26,455 nucleotides of DNA from Fidelibacterota bacterium (GCA_021734045.1 JAIPJR010000040.1:1-26455), one strand, 5' to 3'; positions 16,200-25,777 are shown, counted from the first letter of the stretch. Numbers and translations are program-made. Notes: generated from the letters alone by a model not told the origin.

Positions 16200-18479
16200 A
16201 TGAATTTACAGCGTTACGCCAAAGTCGTGTTTTCCATGCTGCTCGGTATGCAATTCATGCAGTGTGTCAATCCACAGATCACTGGCGAGCGATTGGTGTT
16301 ATGGCGGGATATCAACGGTTTGGATGAAATCCATACTGGTCGGTTTTCCTGGGGGCATGATCGGCTGGTAACGGGCATGCTGGATACATTTTACACAGCA
16401 AAAAATTCTTTTCAACTCATGGCGCGTGAGCTTCAGCCGACGGTTTGGAACGCACAAGATGGTGGGTGTCTGGTCATTCCGTCTGGCGTTCAGGTTAGCC
16501 TGGGGTACTTCCGATTTCAAGGCAACGCACCAACCGATACTCTCATTATCGTGGATGGCGGTGTGCTGAGATTAACGGGCTGTGATATTGCCGGACCGGC
16601 AGGTGGTGGAATCATTGTCCGGAATGGTGGTCGTCTCATACTATCAGAATCGCGGATTTTGGATATTGATCGGCCATTGCGCAGCGAAAATGGTGAACTA
16701 GACCTTGCGTATGTCCAGGTGCAAGATGCCCGTGGTCCGGGTGTGGAAATCCGTGGCGGAAGCAAACATCGTTTGAAGGGATTAGATATCCGAAAAATTG
16801 ATGGTGTAGGTGTTGATATATCCCGGGTAGGTGAGTCTCATCTCAATCAAATAAATTTAAAAGCTATAAGTGGTGACGGTATTCAATCCACAAGAATCGG
16901 TCAGCTTCATCTGGATAGCATTCAGATTCAGGAAACAGGTGGTCGGGGACTATTTTTGACACAAATAGAAAAGTTGCGGATTGGGGATGTAAAAATTTCG
17001 AGTTCCGGCTTAACGGGTGCCGAAATGAACCGGGTTGATCGGGCAGATGTGGTGAGATTGACCAGTACAAAAAATGGCTTAGACGGATTGCGGGTTGCGC
17101 TGTTTGATACATTGAAAATATCACAGTCACTGCTGTACAAAAATGGGCAGCGGGGAGGTGTATTTGAAGAGGGGTTGAATCTTTACCTTACGAATGGTGT
17201 CAGTTCAGAAAATCAGGGCAGTGGACTCTGGATTCACGATGTGGATTGCGGAATCCTGGATTCTATGCAGGTGAAGCTCAATCAGATTGCTGATTCTACC
17301 GCTGGAATCTTCATCTCAGGCATGGATGAACTCTCAATACAGCATTCTCATGTCCAATACAATGTAGGCAACGGTCTGGTGGTGGGGCCGATGCCAGCAG
17401 CCCGATTAGTCCGTAACACATTTATTAAGAACCTCCAAAGCGGCGCTGTCATCCAGTCTGTTCAGGACCTGGTTCTAGACGAAAACCAGTTTATGCGTAA
17501 TGTCACCGGCATGGAATTGACCGGTATCGGAAACCTGCTCCACCGAGGGAATGTATACGCAGAGAACAGCATAGGCTTAGTGGCAAAAGCTTCCAGCCTC
17601 CAATCTGAAAAAAATGCATATTCCCGGCAGGAGGTTACCGGAGTGGAACTCATGGACAGCCATTATAATGGGGGGATGGAGACATTTATAGGGAATCGAT
17701 TCGGGCTCACGGCGGTCGGGGGCTCCGTGAATTTTCATAATGGGGAATTGGTAGGAAATGGCGTGGGAATCTATGTGAAAGCAAGCTCTGTAAATATCCA
17801 GGAGACAAATTTTGAGCACGGTGAAACCGGGATTCACCTGAAGGAAATTACGACAGGGATGATCCAGAATTCTCATTTCAGTGAACAGACCGGGCGCGGT
17901 GTTGAAGTGGAATCATCGGGGACACTCATATTTTCCAATAACCGCGTTGTGAATACGCCTTTGGGAGTTCGTCTGCAGGACAATGACTTCGTCAATTTTT
18001 CCCGCAACGAAATCAGTAATTCTTCGGGAGCAGGTCTGGTGTGGGACAGAAATGGGAATGGAATTCTCCGCTACAACATTATTGTAAATAATGACACGGC
18101 GGTTCGCGTAATGAGTGACCATCAAATTCCGGCATTTGAGAACAATACGCTGGTGGCGAATGGCGTTTGTTTTGATGGTGTTCACGCCCGGGATGTGGTG
18201 GCACGCTATAATATTTTCCAGGGTAACCGCATGATAACACGCGAACCGATGGGGCCATCTCCAGTTGCAGGTGGGACGTGGGAATACAATTGCTTCTGGG
18301 AGAATGAAAGCGTTCCCGATGCGGCATTGGATAAAGCTGCGGGAAACTTTACGGCCCAACCGGTGTTTCAGCCGCAGTATTATTTGAAGTCTGCATCGCC
18401 TTGTCTGGAGGTAGGACCTGAACGGCGATTGGCAGGTGCGAGAGGACTGACGCCAGCCATTAAACCTAAAACCGATTAG
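16200..18479 (+). CDS. Right-handed parallel beta-helix protein, possible lipoprotein
   Basis: 759 residues from ATG 16200, preferred over a GTG at 16155 because it opens on a basic stretch plus hydrophobic signal (MNLQRYAKVVFSMLLGM). C22 in FMQC could be a loose lipobox of FCB type. From ~100 to ~700 the chain is made of ~22-25-residue turns with repeated G-L-x-V/I and N-x-F/I patterns (GNGLVVGPM, GVGIYVKAS, GIHLKEI, GVRLQDNDF), the signature of a NosD/pectate-lyase-like parallel beta-helix. The end (NTLVANGVCFDG, YNIFQGN, YNCFWEN) is typical of these proteins. No T9SS tail was found. Likely surface or periplasmic, perhaps binding polysaccharide; no catalytic residues can be named. It lies 11 nt before the protease gene. 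Confidence 0.78.
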   Translation: MNLQRYAKVVFSMLLGMQFMQCVNPQITGERLVLWRDINGLDEIHTGRFSWGHDRLVTGMLDTFYTAKNSFQLMARELQPTVWNAQDGGCLVIPSGVQVSLGYFRFQGNAPTDTLIIVDGGVLRLTGCDIAGPAGGGIIVRNGGRLILSESRILDIDRPLRSENGELDLAYVQVQDARGPGVEIRGGSKHRLKGLDIRKIDGVGVDISRVGESHLNQINLKAISGDGIQSTRIGQLHLDSIQIQETGGRGLFLTQIEKLRIGDVKISSSGLTGAEMNRVDRADVVRLTSTKNGLDGLRVALFDTLKISQSLLYKNGQRGGVFEEGLNLYLTNGVSSENQGSGLWIHDVDCGILDSMQVKLNQIADSTAGIFISGMDELSIQHSHVQYNVGNGLVVGPMPAARLVRNTFIKNLQSGAVIQSVQDLVLDENQFMRNVTGMELTGIGNLLHRGNVYAENSIGLVAKASSLQSEKNAYSRQEVTGVELMDSHYNGGMETFIGNRFGLTAVGGSVNFHNGELVGNGVGIYVKASSVNIQETNFEHGETGIHLKEITTGMIQNSHFSEQTGRGVEVESSGTLIFSNNRVVNTPLGVRLQDNDFVNFSRNEISNSSGAGLVWDRNGNGILRYNIIVNNDTAVRVMSDHQIPAFENNTLVANGVCFDGVHARDVVARYNIFQGNRMITREPMGPSPVAGGTWEYNCFWENESVPDAALDKAAGNFTAQPVFQPQYYLKSASPCLEVGPERRLAGARGLTPAIKPKTD

Positions 18480-18490
18480 TATGATATAGA

Positions 18491-19432
18491 ATGACAGACA
18501 CCGCAGCTCCCATATTTAGCCAATCGCTTTCCTGGCAGGAACGGATTGGGTATTCATGGAAACACCCTGTTCTGTTCGGATTGACGATACTTACCACACT
18601 GGTCGCCGGTGCGAATATGCAGGGATATGTTTCAATTTGGCCGGGTACTCAGGGTATTCTGGCCGGATTGGAATTTACGATTCCGTTGATGATTATTTTA
18701 GGCTGTCATGAGTTGGGGCATTACCTGGTAAGTCGGCATTATGGCGTGCAGGCGTCGTTACCTTATTTCATTCCCGCACCGCCGTTTATTACCTTCATCG
18801 GCACGTTCGGTGCGGTTATAAGTATGCGCAGCCGGGTACCAACCCGAAAGGCTATACTTGAAATCGGAATCGCCGGCCCCATTGCCAGTTATGTGTTGAG
18901 TATAGCGGCTATTATTTTGGGATTCGCGCTCATTCCAGGGAGTGAGTATGTTCAAAACCGGGTTGCTGAAATCCATCACATGATGGGAATTGACAGCCAT
19001 CCCGAGTCGGGCGTTCAGCTTTCCATGGGCACATCGCTGGCGTTTGCGGGATTGGCGTCGCTATTTGGTCATTCGGTACCGATGCACGAGATTTACCATT
19101 TTCCGCTGATTTTCGCGGGCTGGATCGGGCTGCTCATCACAGCATTAAACCTTATTCCGGCGGGCCAGCTTGATGGCGGGCATGTTTTGTATGCGCTGGT
19201 GGGGAAATATCATCAGAAAATTGGCTATTACATCTTGGGGGCAATGATTCTGTTGGGCGTGTTTTCCCTGAACTGGCTTGTATGGGCGGTTTTGGTCTAT
19301 TTCATCGCCCGGCGCCCCCATCCACCGGTAATTTTTCCCCGTGAGCCATTAGAGCCGCGTCAGGTCAAATTGGCATGGTCCGGTCTGTTTATGCTGATTA
19401 CAACCTTTATCCCCATTCCATTTTCATTATGA
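18491..19432 (+). CDS. Site-2-protease family (M50) intramembrane metalloprotease
   Basis: 313 residues with about seven hydrophobic segments. HELGH at 73-77 and NLIPAGQLDGGH at 220-231 give the zinc ligands (H73, H77, D228) and glutamate E74 of the M50 family. FIPAPPFITFIGTFGAVI and RKAILEIGIAGP mark the plant EGY/cyanobacterial S2P-like group, which lacks the PDZ domain of RseP. The likely role is regulated intramembrane proteolysis; the substrate is unknown. The stop overlaps the next start as ATGA, so it is translationally coupled to the PorZ-like protein. Confidence 0.9.
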   Translation: MTDTAAPIFSQSLSWQERIGYSWKHPVLFGLTILTTLVAGANMQGYVSIWPGTQGILAGLEFTIPLMIILGCHELGHYLVSRHYGVQASLPYFIPAPPFITFIGTFGAVISMRSRVPTRKAILEIGIAGPIASYVLSIAAIILGFALIPGSEYVQNRVAEIHHMMGIDSHPESGVQLSMGTSLAFAGLASLFGHSVPMHEIYHFPLIFAGWIGLLITALNLIPAGQLDGGHVLYALVGKYHQKIGYYILGAMILLGVFSLNWLVWAVLVYFIARRPHPPVIFPREPLEPRQVKLAWSGLFMLITTFIPIPFSL

Positions 19433-21828
19433 GTTATCCCTTTTTTCGTAAGAGAATTTATCGGTACTGGCTGAGTTTGGTAATAACGACAGTCGCAGCA
19501 CATGGGCAGGTGGGTACCTGGGATTTTTACCCGGCAGCTACGGAGGTGAGGCAGATGATTCTGTTTGATGAGAATCTCTACCTTGGTACTGATGGTGGGT
19601 TAATCAAATTTGACCCGGCCTCGGGAAACTTCATTCAGGAAGATCTGCTTACCCGTATTACCAATTTAGATGTGCGCACGATGCATCTGGATCAATATAG
19701 CCGTATTTGGCTGGGATTTTCGAAGCCGGGTCAATTGATACAGGCAGTGGATATGGCAACCCAAACAGTGGTGTCCGTGGGTCAACTGGACCTGGATGAG
19801 ATAGTGGATTTTGCGTCCTATGGTGACTCCCTTTTCGCAGCATATCGTAGCGGGGCGGATGGTGGTGTAATTTACCTGCGCAACCAGGCAGATGACCTCC
19901 AATACCTGGACTTATATCAGAATTTCCCACCCGCCACGAGCGCCATTGATCGGATTGTGAGCATTCAGGTGATGGATGGTCATTTAATTTTATTAACCGA
20001 AGAATCGCTGCTTTGGACGGACCTGGATTTGAATATGAAAGACCCGGGAAACTGGCAGATGGTGAATCCGCCTCAATCCATCTCAACAACACTGAATAAC
20101 TATTTTTCCGGTGCAGTAATGTTGAACGGCGCATTGATTGTGGCACAGGGATCGAAATTATACCAGTACGATTTTTCCCAGTTCGAGGAGATTGTACCGT
20201 CGCAAAGCATTACCGGAAATATCACGGCTATTTATTCGGGATTCGAAGGTGATATACATTTTGTGAATGGTGGAAATTTATACTCCCTGACCCTTGCAAC
20301 CGGCGAGACGGCATTACGCGGAACAGACCTTGGTTCCAGGCAGGCGGTCTTACAGACCGGCGAAAACGAATTCTGGCTCAGTTCGGAGAATACATTTTTA
20401 AAGCAGATTTCGCCTGCTGGTGAAGCAGAATTTCAACCAAACATGCCACTATCGCGGACATTCAATCAGATTAAAGTACTGGAAGATGGTGTATTGTTTG
20501 GCGCCGGTCGTGAAGGTATCAGCATGTTATATCCATTTGGTTGGCGCGTCATTGAAATGGCGGATCGCACGGTACAGCATGACTTCAATCCCCAAACACA
20601 AAGTGATCGGGTGACTGATTCATTGAATTATTTCCGGAAACCTATTTGGGAGGATGTGGTGCAGCGCTCCGATGGACGCTTGTTTCTCTCCGTGCAGGGC
20701 AAGGGTGTGCTGGAACTGGATCCATTCGATTTATCTACAGCTACTCGCTATGATACCACCGGCGGGGTTATCGAAATTGCCGATGGTCATCCCAATTACA
20801 TGTTACCACGGCAACTCGCACTTGATTCTGAGGAGAATGTCTGGGTAACGGTGGCTTTTGTTTCAGACGGCGGTCAGGTATTGACGGTAATTCGTCCCGA
20901 CGGCACCATTCGTCAAGTCCATCACAAGGCGGACGGCCTATCAACCCGGCTGCCCACTGCCATCGCGATTGATGACTACGACAGGGTTTGGATCGGTGGG
21001 CAGTACCGACACAATGAAGGTGATGTTGAATCCTCGGGGGGATTGTTTTGTTTAGATACCCGTGGTGATTTGGATGACGAAGATTCGTTTCAGTGGGCGC
21101 AGGTATTATCCACCAACAGTCCGGGTTTGGCGGGAATCGATATTTACCAGTTGGAGGTGGATGCTGCCGGGTATTTATGGATTCGGAGTAACGCGGGTGT
21201 TCAATATATGCGGGTTCCGCAGAATTTATTAACAACCCCCGAATTGAATGCCTACATCAGATCAAACATGTCGGACGTGGTGTACCAACTGTCTGATTTC
21301 AGCATCAACCGAATGGAGATTGATCAGCGTGGGAATCGTTGGTTTCTCACCGATCAGGATGGTGTTCAGATTCTCCAGGCGAATGATGTCTGGATGAATG
21401 GTGGATATGGGTATAACACGGGTAATTCGGATATTATTGATGATCAGGTCTATGCGGCAGGGTTTGACGCCGAATCGGGAATGGCATACGTAAGTACCGG
21501 GAAGGGGTTAGCGGTACTGCAAACGCCATTTGCCAGACCCCGCACGGATTATAAAACGGTTACCATCTACCCACAGCCATTTAGACCGGACAAACAGGAG
21601 CGGGTCTATATTCAGGGGTTAATGGATAACTCGACAGTGAAAATCATCAGTATTAGTGGTCAGGTTGTACGTGAGCTCGCAGCGGTTTCCGGTGAAGTGA
21701 AGGGGTATGAAGCCGCTTGGGATGGGCGTGATGGCGACGGCGACCTGGTCGGAACTGGTGTTTATTTACTACTCTACTATACAGAAAACGGTGATTCGGA
21801 AGTGGGGAAGCTGGCCGTGGTCCGCTGA
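19429..21828 (+). CDS. Two-propeller T9SS protein, PorZ-like
   Basis: 799 residues from ATG 19429 (ATGA overlap with the protease); an upstream in-frame start at 19375 would only overlap the protease further. The signal peptide covers ~1-27. After it comes VGTWDFYPAATEVRQM, close to the opening of PorZ-type propellers (GTW...YP). Two beta-propeller modules follow with repeats of the two-component-regulator type (LYLGTDGGLIKFD, RIWLGFSKPGQ, NVWVTVAFVSDGG, RVWIGGQYRHN, NRWFLTDQDGVQIL). The C-terminus is a FlgD-like/T9SS domain (YPQPFRPD, VKIISISGQVVREL, AAWDGRDGDGDLVGTGVYLLLY). PorZ of P. gingivalis is of similar length (~776) and also carries a sorting domain; it binds anionic LPS for T9SS cargo modification. 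The orthology is my inference. A generic propeller cargo protein is the alternative. Confidence 0.75.
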   Translation: MSYPFFRKRIYRYWLSLVITTVAAHGQVGTWDFYPAATEVRQMILFDENLYLGTDGGLIKFDPASGNFIQEDLLTRITNLDVRTMHLDQYSRIWLGFSKPGQLIQAVDMATQTVVSVGQLDLDEIVDFASYGDSLFAAYRSGADGGVIYLRNQADDLQYLDLYQNFPPATSAIDRIVSIQVMDGHLILLTEESLLWTDLDLNMKDPGNWQMVNPPQSISTTLNNYFSGAVMLNGALIVAQGSKLYQYDFSQFEEIVPSQSITGNITAIYSGFEGDIHFVNGGNLYSLTLATGETALRGTDLGSRQAVLQTGENEFWLSSENTFLKQISPAGEAEFQPNMPLSRTFNQIKVLEDGVLFGAGREGISMLYPFGWRVIEMADRTVQHDFNPQTQSDRVTDSLNYFRKPIWEDVVQRSDGRLFLSVQGKGVLELDPFDLSTATRYDTTGGVIEIADGHPNYMLPRQLALDSEENVWVTVAFVSDGGQVLTVIRPDGTIRQVHHKADGLSTRLPTAIAIDDYDRVWIGGQYRHNEGDVESSGGLFCLDTRGDLDDEDSFQWAQVLSTNSPGLAGIDIYQLEVDAAGYLWIRSNAGVQYMRVPQNLLTTPELNAYIRSNMSDVVYQLSDFSINRMEIDQRGNRWFLTDQDGVQILQANDVWMNGGYGYNTGNSDIIDDQVYAAGFDAESGMAYVSTGKGLAVLQTPFARPRTDYKTVTIYPQPFRPDKQERVYIQGLMDNSTVKIISISGQVVRELAAVSGEVKGYEAAWDGRDGDGDLVGTGVYLLLYYTENGDSEVGKLAVVR

Positions 21829-21862
21829 ATGACAGGACACTGACAATCTAATCTACCGAAAT

Positions 21863-21902
21863 AAAAAAGGTCGCTCCAGCAAACGGGCGACCTTTCTTAT
21901 TA
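21863..21902. terminator. Bidirectional rho-independent terminator
   Basis: AAAGGTCGC (21866-21874) pairs with GCGACCTTT (21887-21895) over a 12-nt loop. It is flanked by an A run on the left and T-rich bases on the right, so it can stop transcripts from both sides. It lies between the PorZ-like gene (ends 21828, plus) and acs (ends 21937, minus), which converge here. Confidence 0.9.
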
Positions 21903-21936
21903 ATACGCATCCTCTCAATTCAGGACATACCGTTAA

Positions 21937-23904
21937 CTAACTGCTCTCCTCCGATTCGTACTTCTGCTTCAGTTCCTCCACCACTTTTGGATCGGCTAAT
22001 GTGGTGGTATCACCAAGAACCTTACCGTTGGCAATATCACGCAACAGTCGCCGCATAATTTTCCCACTCCGGGTTTTGGGGAGTTCTGCCGTGATGAAGA
22101 TTTTTTCCGGCCGAGCGATGGCACCAATTTTATCCACCACGTGGGATTCGATTTCCTCTATCAAATCCAGCGTATGGGGAACACCATCCTTTATGGTTAC
22201 GAAGGCGACAATTGCCTGGCCTTTGATCTCATGCGGAATGCCGATAACCGCTGCTTCCGACACGGACGGAAAATCCACGCAGGCACTTTCGACTTCCATG
22301 GTGCCGATACGATGTCCGGAAACATTAATCACATCATCCACACGACCCAGTAACCAAAGGTAACCATCCCGGTCAATTTTTGCACCGTCGCCGGTGAAAT
22401 AGAGATTTCCAAACTTCTTCCAGTAGGTTTCATAATAGCGATCAGGGTCACCGTAAATACCGCGTAACATGGATGGCCAGGGTTTGCGCACCACCAGAAG
22501 TCCGCCTTCACCACGTTTCACCGGATGACCGTCTTTATCTACAACAGCCACATCATATCCCGGTAGGGGAACGGTAGCTGAACCGGGTTTGGTCGGGATA
22601 ACACCGGGTAATGGTGCCACCATGATGGCACCGGTTTCCGTCTGCCACCACGTATCCACCACCGGGCAGCGCTCGTGTCCAATATTTTTATAATACCACA
22701 TCCAGGCTTCCGGATTGATGGGTTCGCCCACAGTACCTAATAATCGTAATGTGGAGAGATTGCGCCGTTGGGGATATTTCTCGCCCCAACGCATAAAGGT
22801 CCGAATGGCGGTAGGCGCTGTATAGAAAACCGTAACACCGTATTTTTCAATAATATGCCAGAACCTGTCTTTATCCGGGTAGCTGGGAGCACCTTCGTAC
22901 ATGACAACGGTGGCACCGTTACTTAGTGGACCATAGGTGATGTAACTATGTCCGGTAATCCAGCCGATGTCTGCCGTACACCAGAAAACATCCTCCGGTT
23001 TCAGGTCAAATACATATTTGGTGCTGTAGTGAACCCCGGTGAGATAGCCACCGGTTGTGTGCATAATTCCTTTGGGTTTGCCGGTAGTGCCTGATGTGTA
23101 AAGCAGAAAAGCCAGATCCTCTGAATCCAACTCTGCCGGGGGAACAAAATGGTTGGCCTTGCGCATCGCCCGGTGGTACCATGAGTCCCGGCCTTCATTA
23201 ATCTCAATGTCCATGTGGTATTGCATGTTGCGCACCACAATTACATCGGTGACCGGTGTGTCATTCTCGGCCAGCGCTTCATCCACATTCCGTTTGAGCT
23301 GCAATACCTGACCATTGCGATAGCCGCCGTCGGCAGTTATCACAAGTTTAGATTGGGAATCCAAAATGCGGTCTTTGATGGACTCGGGACTGAACCCACC
23401 AAAAATAATGCTGTGCACAGCACCGATACGAACCACAGCCAGCATGGCAATCACCAATTCGGGAATCATGGGCATATAAATGGTCACCCGGTCACCAGTG
23501 TCCACTTTGAATTGATTCTTTAGCACATCGGCAAATTTATTGACTTCGCGGTAAAGGTCCCAGTAGGTGAGGACGCGTTGTTGTTCCGGTGCTTCACCTT
23601 CCCAGATGATGGCGGCTTTGTTCCGCAGGGCACCTTTGACATGACGATCCACGCAGTTATAACAAATATTGGTTTTCCCACCAACAAACCATTTGGCAAA
23701 GGGCACTTCCCAATCCAATACCTTGTCCCATGGACGAAACCAATGCAGTTCGCTGGCTTGTTCAGCCCAGAATCCTTCATAATCCTGTTCCGCCCGTTCA
23801 TACATGGATTTGTCCCGTGTATTGGCATTTTCCACAAAATTATCCGGTGGCGGAAAAACCCGTCCTTCGGTCAATAAAGCGGCCATTTTTTCATCTGTAT
23901 TCAT
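21937..23904 (-). CDS. acs: Acetyl-CoA synthetase (AMP-forming)
   Basis: 655 residues from ATG 23904, fixed by an AGGAG ribosome-binding site 5 nt upstream; a longer frame from 23937 lacks one. It activates acetate to acetyl-CoA through acetyl-AMP. The ATP-binding P-loop YTSGTTGKPKG lies at 269-279. VDTWWQTETGAIM, YFTGDGAKIDRDGYLWLLGRVDDVINVSG (core motifs) and the C-terminal PKTRSGK (609-615) are intact; K615 matches the lysine regulated by acetylation in other Acs proteins. Monocistronic by layout: a terminator lies after it and a 130-nt gap before it. A weak promoter (TTGCTA, 16 nt, TAAACT on the minus strand) can be drawn in that gap. Confidence 0.97.
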   Translation of the reverse strand: MNTDEKMAALLTEGRVFPPPDNFVENANTRDKSMYERAEQDYEGFWAEQASELHWFRPWDKVLDWEVPFAKWFVGGKTNICYNCVDRHVKGALRNKAAIIWEGEAPEQQRVLTYWDLYREVNKFADVLKNQFKVDTGDRVTIYMPMIPELVIAMLAVVRIGAVHSIIFGGFSPESIKDRILDSQSKLVITADGGYRNGQVLQLKRNVDEALAENDTPVTDVIVVRNMQYHMDIEINEGRDSWYHRAMRKANHFVPPAELDSEDLAFLLYTSGTTGKPKGIMHTTGGYLTGVHYSTKYVFDLKPEDVFWCTADIGWITGHSYITYGPLSNGATVVMYEGAPSYPDKDRFWHIIEKYGVTVFYTAPTAIRTFMRWGEKYPQRRNLSTLRLLGTVGEPINPEAWMWYYKNIGHERCPVVDTWWQTETGAIMVAPLPGVIPTKPGSATVPLPGYDVAVVDKDGHPVKRGEGGLLVVRKPWPSMLRGIYGDPDRYYETYWKKFGNLYFTGDGAKIDRDGYLWLLGRVDDVINVSGHRIGTMEVESACVDFPSVSEAAVIGIPHEIKGQAIVAFVTIKDGVPHTLDLIEEIESHVVDKIGAIARPEKIFITAELPKTRSGKIMRRLLRDIANGKVLGDTTTLADPKVVEELKQKYESEESS

Positions 23905-23909
23905 TTGCT

Positions 23910-23914
23910 CTCCT
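23910..23914 (-). promoter_or_regulatory. Shine-Dalgarno AGGAG for acs
   Basis: AGGAG on the minus strand, 5 nt before the acs ATG. It decides the start at 23904 over the upstream in-frame start. Confidence 0.75.
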
Positions 23915-24034
23915 CTCGTGGTGAGTGCTAATCCCAATTGTTGTCACTGAGTGATATCAAAGTTTAACGCAAATCGTTTGTGTAGCAATGTAAAACAAAT
24001 GTCGGGTTGGCAAGTAATCTGATTTTTGTGCTCG

Positions 24035-25555
24035 TTATCGTACGATTTGAAGCAAAATCAAGGCAAAGAGAGCACCACTGGCGGTGCAGATGATATTCAC
24101 CCAGTCATTGTCAATTTTCCGAACCCCTGAAATAAGGACGGCAGGGGCACCACAATGGTCTCGTTTTTCCGTCTCTTTACCGCACACGGTGCAGGCAAAT
24201 TTGGCCTGAATTGTGGCTCCCATGACCGAATCCACGAGACTGGCCAGAAACCCGCTACCTGCGGTCACTATAAGGTACTGGGGAAAGGTGAGCAAATCGG
24301 GACGCAGGAGGTAACCCAGGCTCGCAATAATTACAGCACCCAGAATGCCCCCCAGGGTGCCCGTTAGAGAAACACCGCCAGAATAGCCTCTCATTACCGG
24401 TTTCCAGGTGATGATATGGCGAGGATTGTGGCGGGAAAACCTGCCCAACTCCGTTTCCCAAGTATCGGACATGGCAGCTGTTAGAGAAGCGAGAAACACG
24501 GTATAGAGCAACGCATCACCTGTAAAATACCAGGTAATTGTGATTATCAGGGCTATACCACCATTTGCGTAAACTTGAATAATGTCGCGGTTGGAGCCCT
24601 TTTCATTGACATGATAAAGCTGTGGTTTACGATGATCTGATAATTTTGAGAGCAGGCTGGAGAGGGAAAAAAATGTAATCAGCGGCACCATGAATGGCCA
24701 TCCGCCCATACCAAACATAAAAACGCCCAGGATAAAAGCGCCGACGCCGCCACCAGCCGTGAGCAGACGAAATTTGTAAGCCAACCAACCCAACGCGGCG
24801 GAAAACACGATCCACAGAACGAATTCATGCAGTGCCTGGTTGGTAAAACTGAAAAGGGCTAAATCCAGTGCCAGCGCGGCAGACAGGGTTAATGTGAGGT
24901 TGTCGGAGCCTTGGCGTGAAGCGGATTCTGCCAGCATGCTCAGGAGGGCAGTGATTACGCTTAGCAGAAGCAGAAACGCCATTGGTAAAGGTGGACCACT
25001 TTCCATCTCCAATTCATAAAAAAATGGGAAAAATACCAGGACGATGATGAACGCGGTAATGAAGAAGGTGAAACTACCCAGGCGGGACTTTTTATCCTGC
25101 CAGAAAATGTAGGTTTTTGGATAGATGAGCTGTTCCCCGACGATTGAGGCAGCTGTATCAGCGAATGTGAGAATGAGCAGCGCGGTAAGCATGATTGCCG
25201 GACTATGCTCCCAATAGAGTGCAACGATAACCACAAACGCGATGGGGAAATAGACGGTCCCGTAAGAAATACGATCCGTCGCGTGCATGCCTGAGAAGAT
25301 ATGGCTTTTCAGCGCAAAATAATTGATGACGGCGAACAAAATACCCAGAATGATTGCAGGCGTTGGGGATGTAAGAATGAAGGGCGCGAAAACCAGTAAA
25401 ACGCCTACCAGAACATGAACCAGTTTGCGGCTGAACTCAGGCTGCCACTGGAAATATTTTCGCGCAATTTCCGCCAATGTGATGGCCAAAAAGATAATGA
25501 ACAGGAAGACGGTGAAGGCTGTCCATTCGTTTGCGAAGGTAAAAAGTTTGGGCAT
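24035..25555 (-). CDS. Fused dolichol/phytol kinase-like and DUF92 membrane protein
   Basis: 506 residues, roughly a dozen membrane helices. The N-terminal half (~1-235) resembles the dolichol/phytol kinase superfamily (SEC59, VTE5): RKLVHVLVG at 43-51, FADTAASIVG at 131-140 and KKSRLGSFTFF at ~155-165. The C-terminal half (~245-506) is DUF92/TMEM19 (VTE6-like): EKGSNRDIIQVYANGG at ~318-333, SDTWETELG at 363-371, GGVSLTGTLGG and SLVDSVMGATIQA. It ends in a small cysteine motif (C455, C458, C468). In plants VTE5 makes phytyl phosphate and VTE6 makes phytyl diphosphate, so the fusion could phosphorylate a prenyl alcohol twice. The real substrate is unknown. GGAGA lies 3 nt before the ATG. Confidence 0.87.
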   Translation of the reverse strand: MPKLFTFANEWTAFTVFLFIIFLAITLAEIARKYFQWQPEFSRKLVHVLVGVLLVFAPFILTSPTPAIILGILFAVINYFALKSHIFSGMHATDRISYGTVYFPIAFVVIVALYWEHSPAIMLTALLILTFADTAASIVGEQLIYPKTYIFWQDKKSRLGSFTFFITAFIIVLVFFPFFYELEMESGPPLPMAFLLLLSVITALLSMLAESASRQGSDNLTLTLSAALALDLALFSFTNQALHEFVLWIVFSAALGWLAYKFRLLTAGGGVGAFILGVFMFGMGGWPFMVPLITFFSLSSLLSKLSDHRKPQLYHVNEKGSNRDIIQVYANGGIALIITITWYFTGDALLYTVFLASLTAAMSDTWETELGRFSRHNPRHIITWKPVMRGYSGGVSLTGTLGGILGAVIIASLGYLLRPDLLTFPQYLIVTAGSGFLASLVDSVMGATIQAKFACTVCGKETEKRDHCGAPAVLISGVRKIDNDWVNIICTASGALFALILLQIVR

Positions 25556-25633
25556 TGGTCTCCGTTTCGATTTGGCTCAAGTGTAATTTGGTGCTGGAAA
25601 TTCAGAAATAGTTTTTCCGGTGGACTGATGAAA

Positions 25634-25639
25634 ATTATA
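25634..25639 (-). promoter_or_regulatory. Candidate -10 box for the kinase-fusion gene
   Basis: On the minus strand a perfect TATAAT lies 78 nt before the ATG at 25555. No good -35 hexamer is seen at the usual spacing. The rest of the 25556-25777 gap holds a terminator and nothing else recognisable. Confidence 0.35.
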
Positions 25640-25702
25640 TGTCGAATAACCATCGATATTTTTAATCACCTCAAGGGCAGATTCATTATTCATAGAACGT
25701 AA

Positions 25703-25738
25703 AAAAAAGACCGCCTCATTGCTGAAGCGGTCTTTTTT
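25703..25738. terminator. Rho-independent terminator of the T9SS cargo gene
   Basis: AAAAAAGACCGC (25703-25714) pairs with GCGGTCTTTTTT (25727-25738) over a 12-nt loop. It lies 39 nt past the stop of the minus-strand T9SS gene. The symmetrical A and T runs make it able to act in both directions. Confidence 0.92.
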
Positions 25739-25777
25739 AAGGTCAAACGACGCTGCGTTTGTAATCAGAAAATCTGA

